Assembly (NCBI RefSeq): GCF_020184175.1
Contig: NC_065530.1
Span: forward strand, 64,953,260-65,017,259
DNA: 64,000 nucleotides
Origin: Aphis gossypii
Lineage: Eukaryota > Arthropoda > Insecta > Hemiptera > Aphididae
Direction: 5' to 3'
The position numbers and the translations under genes are program-made. Of this stretch, positions 25,201 to 36,000 are shown piece by piece (within the stretch, counting starts at the first letter, position 1; the number at the start of each line of letters is the position of its first letter). Under the pieces are notes generated by a model. The model did no database searches and was not told the DNA's origin. It saw nothing but the letters and a program-made list of their open reading frames with translations.

Positions 25201-25884
25201 CATTTTGGCATCTTTGACTTATGGTTAATAGTCCATGTAATTATATTCATATTAAAATATTGGTTTTAAGTCAAGAATCTATATCATATCAGTGAAAGTA
25301 TAAATAATATGCACTATGTACTATCATGGACATAAGTAGAGTTTTGGTCTAGATATACATTAAGCTTAATTCAAAATATTTATTTTAAAATTGTTTTATC
25401 ATTAATTTCGGGGAGTATTTGAGCACCCTCCCCCTACCTACGCCCATGTGTACTATGCACTTGCCTAATTTTATTTTCTATCATTGATTGTAATTATTTT
25501 TCTATCAAAAATATTATTGAAAATATAAGTATAAATAAAATAAAATCTATGAAAATAATATTTCTTTTACTTTAGTCAAATTAAAACTAAAATTAATTAT
25601 TTGCACATTTTTACATATTATATTGAAATGTTGTATTTATTATTGATGCATTATAATATAATAATAATATATTATATTATTTAATTAATACATATTAAAT
25701 ATTATAATAATGATAAACATAAAGAGTATAGAATAAAAAACGTAACCTAACCAAACCGTTTTTTTTAGGTAGGTATAATATATAAAAACAACAATTAAAA
25801 TTGAATAATATCATATGAATACAGTTGAAAAGTAGATCACCTATCAACTTATTATGGATTTCACAAAAAAATTAGAGAATGTAT
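22268..25884. other. Intergenic region, mostly one foldback element and AT-rich DNA
   Basis: No gene is supported. Contents: a short 8-bp-arm hairpin (CGGATAGG/CCTATCCG) at 22761-22780, the 1.06-kb foldback element listed separately, and AT-rich simple sequence. The piece around 22,545-22,720 looks like old interspersed repeat but could not be assigned. Confidence 0.6.
23424..24487. mobile_element. Foldback DNA element with ~300-bp nearly identical arms
   Basis: The left arm (about 23424-23718) and the right arm (about 24190-24487) are reverse complements with very few differences. Shared blocks include CCCCATCGATCCCACCGCTG, AGGTCAAAGGTCACAAAAA, ATCTTAGGTACATTATTAC and TTTCATGAGATATTG. The outer ends are TCCAGTCAAAATA on both sides, with a few changes just inside. 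The ~470-bp centre has no good open frame. High arm identity suggests recent origin or ongoing homogenisation. It is a non-autonomous element or MITE pair; no clear target duplication was found. Confidence 0.8.
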
Positions 25885-27869
25885 TCAGGGCGATATCCTG
25901 ATGAAAGATTCTCTATGACATGGTTGGTCTGATTCTCCCAGTACTGCATCTACATATGATGTGAGTCGAGCAATTAACGGTGCCCTGAACTCATTTGGTG
26001 CGTCCTGCCATACCATGTTCATAGCTCGCTCGGCTACTAATATTTTTTCGCGTTCAGACAGGTGTTGTAGATCATCCTTTACCCTAAGTTCCAACATATA
26101 CATGGCGTTTACGAATGTTGGATTTTCGGCATCACATAGATGGTGCAGCATTTTGGCCAATGACCACGGTAAATCTTGCAAGTTTTCTAACACTAGCACA
26201 TTGTTTTCTTCAAGTGGCGTAGTTAGCTGAATTGTAAAAAAAAAAACAATAAATTAATGGCAGCTGGAGAATAGAAAATTGTCAATTTAAAATATAATAA
26301 GAATTTAAACAAATGTAAAGTTTAAGCATAAACATGAGAAATCGATATGGTTTAATAGTCAGTAGTTAAATCCCAAAATCAATCACCTTCAATCATCTCT
26401 TTGAAAATAACCCGTTTACAATTTTTATAGTAAATATAACTGACAATTGGTATCCAAGTTCATGCAGGTCGGATTTAAATTTTTTACTCAGACTTATTAC
26501 TTAAAGTAAGAAATAGTCTAGATCTGTTTAATATAAAGTTTGATTTAACTGTGATGCCAAAGAAGGCAGAAAAATGGATAAGTGAATTCTATTGTGTTTA
26601 AATTATTATTATTTCAATAAAACCTAGGTCCAAATAAAAAAAAAAAAAATGAGAAACCTTTTTGAAAAAATTAAAATAATTTATATAGGTCATTCCGTTT
26701 TTATTATCTAGTTATAATGAATAATAATCAGTTTTACATACAGAATAATTTATTCTGTATCAATAAGAATTTTAAATTAAATGCTATGAATATTAGTGCA
26801 GCTGTTAAATGTTATATACCTTTTTGTACAGTAAGTCTTCATGATCGAAGTCTGAATAACTAGTCCATTCTGACCCGTTCATCCACAAGCTTTTTTGGGA
26901 GTTAGTGAATATGAATTTTTTGGCCACATTGCTTGCATGCGACACTAAGCAGTCAGTAGTCTTTTTGTTTGTATCATCATGCAAAAGCATGAAAACAACT
27001 GGTTCACCTGGCTTTTCAAGCCGAAAAAGAGCACCACCTAGTTTATTTATTATGCTCTGCTGCAACGATGGGAATTCACTTTTTAGCGATCTCATTGTGG
27101 ACTTCACATTATCATCCCTCAAACTATTAGTGTCAGAAGTGTTAGAATAGTTCGATATCTGGGATCCGAAAACTAATGCTAATGATGAAAGAATTGCAAC
27201 TTGGACAAACCATTTTTTTTTCGGAGTATCTGCAGTCTGGGTATGTGGTGGTCTCACTTGACCTGAAAAAAATATTGAGTGCCCAAATATAGTAAGATTT
27301 TGTTATAAGTTATAATGCCTTCGTAATATACTTCCAATATTGGGCTGCGCGTATTTTTATTATACCGGGATTCGTGCAGGAAACTATAGAATGCTAGAAT
27401 TATTTTTTTAGGATGGAAAATGTTTATAATTAATTATTAAAGTATAATAATACAGGTACTTACGGATATTTGTATATTTCATATTTTTCCATTTCAATTT
27501 ACGACATGTTATACATTGGTCACGAACTGAATCGGGATCTTTTTTGAAGTTATTAAAAAATACTTGAAAATCTTTGAAGTCACCATAGTTTGTTTTCATT
27601 TGTTCAACGAATTCTGGACAATAATCACCCACTATGGCTCCACACAAGGAGCACTGCAAACAATTAGAATAATATTTTAATTATAAATTATTATTGTTAT
27701 TATTGAATATTTTTTCAAACAATGGTTAGGTTAGGTATATAATTAACATATTACATAGTTATTAAATAATATATACTTAGAAGTACGGTTTACACAAATT
27801 GTCGACCAAAACAAATAAATTAAGTAAAAAAAATTAGTTTACTTTTGGCTCAGTATCCTGTACTTCCAT
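25885..27869 (-). CDS. LAP1/TOR1AIP-like torsin activator
   Basis: Four exons on the minus strand: 27869-27843, 27653-27464, 27262-26820 and 26226-25885 (stop), 333 residues in one frame. Residues 1-89 are the predicted nuclear side, with a C10-x2-C13 and C56-x2-C59 pair and a basic KKK stretch before the membrane. One transmembrane helix spans ~90-108 (WFVQVAILSSLALVFGS). The rest matches the luminal AAA-like domain of LAP1/LULL1: LKSEFPSLQQ, GEPVVFMLLHDD, and LCDAENPTFVNAM (compare YCDHENAAF in human LAP1). R307 in LIARLTSYVDAV sits where the human proteins carry the arginine finger that activates torsin ATPase. Role by family: inner-nuclear-membrane/ER cofactor of torsins. Intron sizes are 189, 201 and 593 bp. 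The short first exon (9 codons) is the least certain part. Confidence 0.82.
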
Positions 27870-28434
27870 TTCAATATAGTAGGAATTTGTGCTAAAAAAA
27901 TTATTTTGGTAGGTATATTAAACAATTTGTTGTCAGCTTAATTGCTACTGGAAGACGATCATCTACATTGAACGACTCTTTAAATTTCCCAATTAAACGA
28001 CTAGGACTTGAACTTCTCGCTTATTCATAATATTTTCGTTAAACAGTAAACATAAAAAAGTGATGATTATATGTTCAATACCTAGACTGTATACAGTTTT
28101 AAAATATTGCACGTTTAGTGTTTACTTTTATTTTTCTTCAAAAATGACTGATATCAATAGATACCGTAGTATATTATCACAGAATACTGATAAGAGAGTA
28201 AAATCAGAAAACCGCATAAAAATATAAAATATCTGTTTTACTTAGATAACGAATTATTCATAATTATTTAATTAATTTTGATTCATTTCATTTACCAGTT
28301 CAACAGTGAATAGACTACAATCAACAATTCACTGGTACTAGTCTAACACTTTTGTGTCAGCCAGAGCCCAGAATTTTCATTTGTTACGCTAAATTCAAAT
28401 GATATTAACAACAGATTTCTGAAAACAATAATTA
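27870..28434. promoter_or_regulatory. Shared intergenic region between divergent LAP1-like and NUBP1 genes
   Basis: The two start codons lie 565 bp apart and point away from each other, so both promoters must fall here or in 5' UTRs within it. The region is AT-rich with no clear TATA box in a convincing position for either gene. A bidirectional promoter is inference from layout only. Confidence 0.45.
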
Positions 28435-29927
28435 ATGGATCCCAACATTCCAAGTCGTAAGTTTAAGAAAAACTGTTTTCTTTTATACATTTATTTGATA
28501 ATAAGAAATATCATACTTTAATTCATTATTATACCTATATCTACAAAATGTTAAGTACCAGTAACTGGAAACTACTTATAGAATCCTCTATGAATTATGA
28601 TTTACAATTTACATGTTTTGAAATTTTTAGATTGCCCAGGCACAGATAGTTCATCAGCCGGTCAAGTATCTGCATGTCAAGGATGTCCAAATCAAAATAT
28701 TTGTGCATCTGGTGTAACTCAACTCCCTGATCCGGGTTAGTAAACATTTATTTTATGTTACACATTTTTTTAAATGCAAATTTTATATTTTGTATTCTTG
28801 ACCATTTAGCTTTAGAAGTGTTAAAACATCGACTTTCTTCAGTGAAATATAAAATCCTAATACTATCTGGTAAAGGCGGAGTGGGTAAAAGTACATTCAC
28901 ATCATTATTAGCTAGAGTATTAGCAAATGAAAATGAACAAAAAAATGTAATGATATTGTCATAATACTCTGTTGTTAATAATCTGATAACATATTTATTT
29001 ATTTCCAATTTTTTTAATATTTAGATTGGAGTGTTAGATGTTGATATTTGTGGACCATCGCTTCCCCTTGTGTTTGGAGTTCAAGATGAAAATGTTTGTA
29101 CATTATTTATTAAACAATGTTAGATAGCATTTTAATCAATTTATTTCATTTTTAGATTCATCAAAGTGGATCAGGATGGTCTCCTGTGGTAAGAACAATA
29201 GAAGAGATATTTATTTAAGTATCATTATTGATACTTAAAAAAATAATTAAAATTTTTAATACAATTTTTGTATGATTATTTTAGTTTGTTGAAGAAAATT
29301 TATCAATCATGTCGGTTGGATTTTTGCTAGAAAGTAAGGATGACGCTGTAATTTGGAGGGGTCCCAAAAAAAATGGTGATTTCTATATATTTTAATTCTT
29401 GATAACATTAAACATTTTTACTACTAGATTATATTTTCATAAATATTATTTTTCTAGCTATGATCAAACAATTTTTGACTGAAGTTGATTGGGGTGACAC
29501 ATTGGACTATTTGATTGTTGACACTCCTCCAGGAACTTCTGATGAACATCTTTCATTAGTCCAATTCCTTAAATCAACTGATAACTTTTCAGCAGTTGTC
29601 GTAACTACTCCTCAAGAAGTGTCTTTGTTAGATGTTCGTAAAGAATTGGATTTTGCCAGAAAAGTTGGATTACCTATATTGGGTGTGGTTGAAAATATGT
29701 CTTCTTTTGTTTGTCCCAAATGTAAAGTTACTTCTGAAATATTTCCAAAAAATACTGGTGGTGCTGCTCAGATGTCACACGAAATGGGTGTTCCATTCCT
29801 TGGATCAGTTCCGTTAGATCCTTCGTTGGGGCGATGTTGCGATGAAGGCGTCAACTTTGTTCAAAAACATGCTGGATCACCAACAGTTATGGCAATTAAA
29901 AATATTGTTGAAAGTAAATTGATATAA
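28435..29927 (+). CDS. NUBP1: Cytosolic Fe-S cluster assembly factor NUBP1 (Nbp35)
   Basis: Seven exons: 28435-28456, 28631-28735, 28810-28946, 29025-29093, 29156-29188, 29285-29375 and 29458-29927, giving 308 residues (human 320). It is a P-loop scaffold ATPase of the cytosolic iron-sulfur assembly machinery, working with NUBP2 to build 4Fe-4S clusters for cytosolic and nuclear proteins. The N-terminal cluster-binding cysteines C9, C23, C26 and C32 (HCPGTDSSSAG, CQGCPNQNIC) match the family pattern. The deviant Walker A is GKGGVGKS (63-70), DVDICGPS follows, then VDTPPGTSDEHLS. The C-terminal bridging pair CPKC (C238, C241) is intact. All catalytic and metal sites are present, so it should be functional. 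Exon 3 has two possible acceptors 6 bp apart. AATAAA occurs at 29954-29959. Confidence 0.96.
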
Positions 29928-30486
29928 TAAATTATTAATTATATTAAAAAAATAATAAAATTTCTGTTTATTGATTGATATATTTTATTCTTTCAGATTT
30001 AACTATGAATTTACAATCAATTTGATTGATAGAACTGTGATTTGTTTTTAATTATATACTATATTATTAATACTACACAAAAAATATTTGTCTCCAAATG
30101 AAGACAGTTTTCTGTTTAAATAATTGTTATAATATAGAAAATAAAAATTATTTTGTAATGATAAACAATATTTTTTAATTATACATTGATACCTATGTAC
30201 AATTCTATTGAATTATTTTTCATGTGATAAATTATTTAAATAAAACTAATATTATATTAGAGTAATAGGTATGCCACTATCACATTAAGTGTTCATGGTC
30301 AAGAGAAAGTTGGTAACCAATCAAGATGTTATGACACAATGTTTTTATGACTATAGAATTTTAATGTGGGCTCATATACCTGTTACTTACCACGAAATAA
30401 AACTAATAAAATTTGATCAGTTGCCTTTATTGTTTTATATATATTTAATATTTATTTTATACAATTTTTTTTAATTAACTACAAAC

Positions 30487-30821
30487 ATGAAGGTAAGACA
30501 AAAGATTTTTTTTGTTTAAATATTCTATTATTATTATTAGATATTTCAATTTTATAACATTTAAATACATAATTTTCACACTTTCTTCAGTTACAGATTC
30601 TTTTATATCTAGCTTTATGGAGTATAGTTTCTGTATTGAGTGCAAAATTTGAAGCTTTTTATCCAAGAGAAGCATATGGAGTGAGTAATGGAGCATCTAG
30701 ATCGCCTCACGGTCACGGATCATTCTACAAGTACAGAAATCCTGCTCTTGTAGATGCTAAAAACTCTCCTGCTTATGGATATAGATTTGACGGGAAAAGG
30801 CGTTTCAATTTTGACAAATAA
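30487..30821 (+). CDS. Small secreted peptide precursor, unknown family
   Basis: Two coding exons, 30487-30492 (just ATG AAG) and 30591-30821, encode 78 residues. The signal peptide is strong: MKLQILLYLALWSIVSVLSA, with predicted cleavage after Ala20. The 58-residue mature part has no cysteines and is rich in Tyr, Arg, Ser, Gly and Asn. Near the C-terminus, AYGYRFDGKRRFNFDK contains GKRR, a classic dibasic cleavage plus amidation signal of neuropeptide precursors. I do not recognise a named family. It could be a peptide hormone precursor or a small secreted cuticle or salivary protein. Starting at the Met inside the second exon is not an option because only the 6-base first exon supplies an ATG before the signal peptide. 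It sits tail-to-tail with the ZDHHC gene and 560 bp after NUBP1. Confidence 0.72.
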
Positions 30822-31207
30822 TTTATGTACATATGTATTTAAAATTAGTAATTATGTATTGTTCGTCAATAATAATAGTAAACAAATAGTAAGAAAAAGC
30901 AGCAAAATAAAATAATTCGAATAAAAGTATATAAACTATAAAGTAACAAATTAACCAATTACTGACTGTATTATAGTAAGGATTTAACAATAATAAAATA
31001 GCAATTCAAAATTCATAAAGTAATTAAACTTATTAATTAGATCCTCTGTTAATAAAAGAATCATTGTCTTATATTTGATGCAGTCATCATTTTTAAATTT
31101 ATAGTATAATAAATTTGTTTTTAAATAACAAGAATATTATATAGTAGAATCATAAATATTAGGTACAAGAGGTAAACTTTATAAATATGTAAATACTGTT
31201 CATATCA

Positions 31208-33069
31208 CTAGACCTGTAGATAATTATCTACTTTGATCTTGGGAGCTGGCTGTGAGAAAGGTGATAGCCAAGTTATGGAAACCCTGCCAAATACAGCTTG
31301 TAAGCTCTTCCATTTAGATTTTTTCATCCATCGAGCTTCTTCCTTTTTTAATTGTTCAATACCCTGGAATATTATAATAATTATGAGAGATTATTGTTAA
31401 TTTTTTTTATATAAATTTAATAAACTTTTGTGCTACTAAATAATGTGCACAAGTGGATTAACTGTAGGTTAAATATTTGAAAATAAACAATATAAAAGTA
31501 TAGTTGAAGTATATAAATATCAAGTACATTTTATTTTGGTATTTTTTTAAAGATATTTTTTTATACTTATAACTTAATGAAAAGAAACTGCTTATACATT
31601 AATGATATAAACAGAATGTTGATTTATAAATTACGATTTTGGTAAATCATTAACTACTATGTGACATAATATTTACCGTTTCATCAGAGCATATGGCCTG
31701 TAGTTGAGTTGCAAACATTACCAAGGTGAATATTGCAAATAGTAATGCTTCAAAACCTAAAAATATCAAAAAAACTACTGTTGCGGGAGGTGTATACCAA
31801 GAACATTGCTTCCACTCGGAATGTAGACACCAAACAAATTGGCTTACACACAAATATAATGCGTGCATTGACATAGCAGCAATGTAAAGCTAAAGAACAA
31901 AATTACAGAATGGTTAGAATATTGATTGTATAAATTAAAAAAATGAATATTATATATTATTAATACCGTAAATAGTACAAAAAATTTCTGGTTTTTTTCT
32001 CCAACACAATTGTTAACCCATGGGCAATGATGGTCCATTTTTCTAATACATCTAAAAGTAATAATAAACTTTGAGTATGGACAAGTTATTTTATGAGTTT
32101 AAAATTCTTTTAGTGAACCTTTGGCAAACAGAACAGTGATGGGCTCTTGAGGGTTTAATACAACAGCATTTCGGACATTTATATATCACTTGACCCTCAC
32201 GTAAACCTAAATGTTGTATCATTTCTTTTGTAGCATTTCCTTTTGGCACTGCACCCTGAACAATGATTTAATTAGATTATTCATAAATCATAACATAGTA
32301 TAACAAGTTCAATCTTGATAGTTTATATACAAAAAGTGATAAAATCAATGTAAGTAAATTTACCTATATAATAATAATAATAATAAAAAAAAAATTATAA
32401 TGTTAATGTAACATATAATTATTACATTTATTAATTATTATGTGTTAGCATTACAATTAAAATACACCGTTAATATACCTTAGTAATAAAGAAAAATTGA
32501 TTACTATGCATTTGGTTGATTTATTTACTGACCTACTGAACTGAAATTATCTCAAGTTGTATTATAAAATAGATAAGCTAGGTATTTAAAAAACAATGTG
32601 TTAAATAAATTAAGAAGGTGCGTGTAACAGGTACCTAAAGTAGTTTGCATTTTTATCTTTAACGAAATGCTGCCGGTATTGTACCTAACACAATATTTTA
32701 TGAAAACTAGGCATTGAGTTTATGTAAACATACCGGATCTGTAAACATTGTGCGTAGATGAGAAGCCATCGCGAGGAATGCAAAGATTTGGAATATAACC
32801 ATGTTGACACACTGGAAAATGGGATACGGACATGGCAGAAGTGTAACAAAAGTCACTACAAACTCAGCATACAGTATCAACAGCCATGTGAATATCGCAC
32901 AAATAATACCGCATATGTCCTGGAAAAACAGTACCGTATGAGTACTAATGGAAAAAAATATTTATCATATCATCGTTACCTGAATACACCACATGGAACC
33001 ACCGCAGCATCGGTTGTGCGGATCGACACCTTGGTTTGGGTAAAAAATCACTTGATCATTGTCGTCCAT
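31208..33069 (-). CDS. ZDHHC3: Palmitoyltransferase, ZDHHC3/ZDHHC7 (GODZ) type
   Basis: Six exons: 33069-32980, 32919-32734, 32255-32119, 32051-31967, 31889-31677 and 31363-31208 (stop), 288 residues (human ZDHHC3 about 300). It transfers palmitate from palmitoyl-CoA to cysteines of membrane proteins, typically at the Golgi. Four membrane spans are visible (~33-58, 65-86, ~161-185, ~208-235). The cysteine-rich domain lies between spans 2 and 3, with zinc-binding CPKCCCIKPSRAHHCSVC and the catalytic DHHC at 144-147 in RKMDHHCPWVNNCVGEKNQK. TDPGAVPKGNATKE and CSDETGIEQLKKEE are signatures shared specifically with ZDHHC3/7, including the DPG and TTxE-type motifs. All catalytic residues are intact. 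The choice between ZDHHC3 and ZDHHC7 is not meaningful in insects, where one gene represents both. Confidence 0.94.
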
Positions 33070-36000
33070 TGCGGTAGGTAACTTTTTATGGCACCCAGAG
33101 GGTCTCGAGCGACGTTCATCGCACGCATATCAAAAACGATAGTCCGCAAACTGATGACATTTGGACAGTCATTTCAGGTGGCTGTTTTACGTGTATGGGC
33201 TATGTTACTGATAGTGTTTATTAAAAAAAAAACAAATTGTTAGCAATTAAAATGACGATAGCTGCATACACCTCGAATCGTACAGATTTCGGAAGAAAAT
33301 GATCGGGAACAGTAACGGCGACAATATTGACTAGATGACGACGAAGATCGACGACATGAATTCCATTAAAATTTAAAATTTGGATGCTTTTTCTTATCAT
33401 CTTTTTTTATCGCGTATGTACGATACTGATTTGTGTCTACTTCTACTATCTCCAGAATAGACGATTAACAGCGTCAACCACGGCGGCACCGGCACGGCTA
33501 TAGATACTACCTGGATTATGGAGAATTAATAACTTCTAAAGTTCTAACTTTATGTTTGATGTTTATCGTTGTTTGTAAATATATAAATAGAATATATATA
33601 TTAATATAGAAGAAAATATTGTATTATAATATATAATTTAAGAATGCTGAAAATGATTCATAATTAATAAAAATAAAAATAATGTTAACGCAATAATTAA
33701 TAAAGTTTATACAAATTACAAATACATATTTATAAATTTCAAAGTTCGTTAACTGTTGCATGGTTTAACTCATGGACCATGGTCGTGTGTAACATTTGTA
33801 GAATGACTTATGTACATAATAAATACTATAATTACATCATCACCAATATGAAATCGAAAAATAGTAGGTAAAAAAAAGTTTATTATAAACATGATTTCGT
33901 TAATCGATAACCGATTAACTCGACAAACTGTGCTCGAAAATAAAGTACTTATGTTTATAGCCTTATACATTTATACATATAGCCATATAGGCATATAGCC
34001 CATACATAGGATCGTGTAGTTCAGGTACGTACATAGAAAAATATTTTGGAGGGTGTTTTTGAAAAGTAGAACATTTAAAAAAAATACTATAGGTAATGCT
34101 AAATAATAATCATAATACGGATATGTCTAAGAACAAAGCTGAATGGTTGGGGTAACGAAATTAGGTGAATTTGCATTGGTATATCATATAATATGTATTT
34201 TTAATTTTATATTTTAATTATATTCAATTTCATGCTTAATTGATAGGTAACATCAATACCTACGTAAAATATATATGTATATTTTTTAAATAGTTGCGGT
34301 AAAACAATTAAGTTCTTTTTCAAGACCTTAAAATGAGGTTAAAAATATAAAGAACGATAATTCAATAAAGTGAGTCCTAAAAGTTATTAGTTTATTACCT
34401 ACCTATGGACAAATGTGACTATGATAATTGAAATTTGAAATCATGAGTTGTCGAGTCGATGATCCAAACTTTATAAATAAATTACTATTATTATATTATA
34501 TTCATGTACGGGACTCGAATCAGACGAAATTTTTTTTAAAAACTTAACTTGTTTTAGACACTTCACTCGCGCTCCACTTCTACATTTGTGTTAGGATGGT
34601 GTAGTGGTGTGTATCCGTTCATCAATTTAAATTGGTAATTAATTATTGAATTATAACGATTAACTTCGGACTCAACAGTTAATAATAGAAAAAAATTTAA
34701 ATAATTACATTCATTTTATAAGAAGAAAAAATTATGAATAAAAACATTTTTGAAATTCCAATGTATAATTTTATACTTGGTTTATTTAGTACCTGGATTC
34801 AAGTAAAATTAAGAAGTCATTGGTTTTTTAATAACGTAATATATATTAATTTTTTTTTTAAGTTCTAAGTGCTTTGCGACTCGAAGGTTCCAACATTGGC
34901 ATACCTATAGTTTCTTATCAGACATTGAACACAGGATGGTATTTTAGATATCGATGTGTAATATTTTTAACACGAACTCAGATATCTTAGTTCGTGATTT
35001 TTAATTTCTCAGAACTTTTAAGATATTATAAAGTAACAATTACATCATCTCTTTTTTTAAAAGGTAATTATAGTTTGAAAAAATAAAAGAATGTTGCATC
35101 TGTATGTCTGATCTCAACATCCGTCTTTCAACAAATACATATGAATAACAAATTTATCAAGTTTTAAGCAAGATAATTATTAAATCATTAAAGATCTATA
35201 ACGTGTTTTCTCATTGGTTTTTAAAATATTTTTATTTTTAGATAAATAATGAGTGGTTTTAGATTTTAATTTTTCATGTACCTATTCATAATTTAAATTA
35301 AAATATCATAAAAATACCAAAGAGACCACAGATAATTTTTTTACATAGTTTAGTAAATTGTCTATATTGTCTATCTGTAAAATGGAAAAAATACTTACAG
35401 ATGTGATATTAATTAATTGTATGTAGATAACTGTATAAGTAATTACCTTATTCAAAATAGAACTGATGAAAATATTACTTTGTTTCTTTAATTTTTTGAT
35501 ATTATAATAACTACTAACTGAAAATAAAAATATTATACGTCTAAAATACCATCAATATAGTGCATTCTGTATCCAATAATATCCAATAGATAGGAAGCAA
35601 TATGAAACACTTACACATAGGTATATTGGTAAATATAATAAAATAAAAAATACTACTTAATCGGTGTAATATCCGCGATGGACGATGGTAGCCTGTGCTA
35701 TGACAACATTTGAAGAACGACTAAATAAAGATTATTACGGTCGTTCATAAAAACGACACTATCTTATCTTATAAGTTATAAGGCTTCAAGTGGAACACCA
35801 TGGTGCCGCAATAATCATTATAATGATGTTGTTTTCTTTTAAAAATATATTTTTGATTATTTCGATATATTTTTTAAATAATAATAATTTCATTTACCTA
35901 CCTTTTTTTCACTTAATAATATTTACACATATTTTCCACACAAGCTAAAAATGTGCTATGAATCTATGATAGTCTTATTGATTTCATTGTATCTATATAT

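Noticed and set aside
32758..33081. Plus-strand open frame of 107 codons
   Set aside because: Antisense to exons 1-2 of the palmitoyltransferase gene and crossing its intron.
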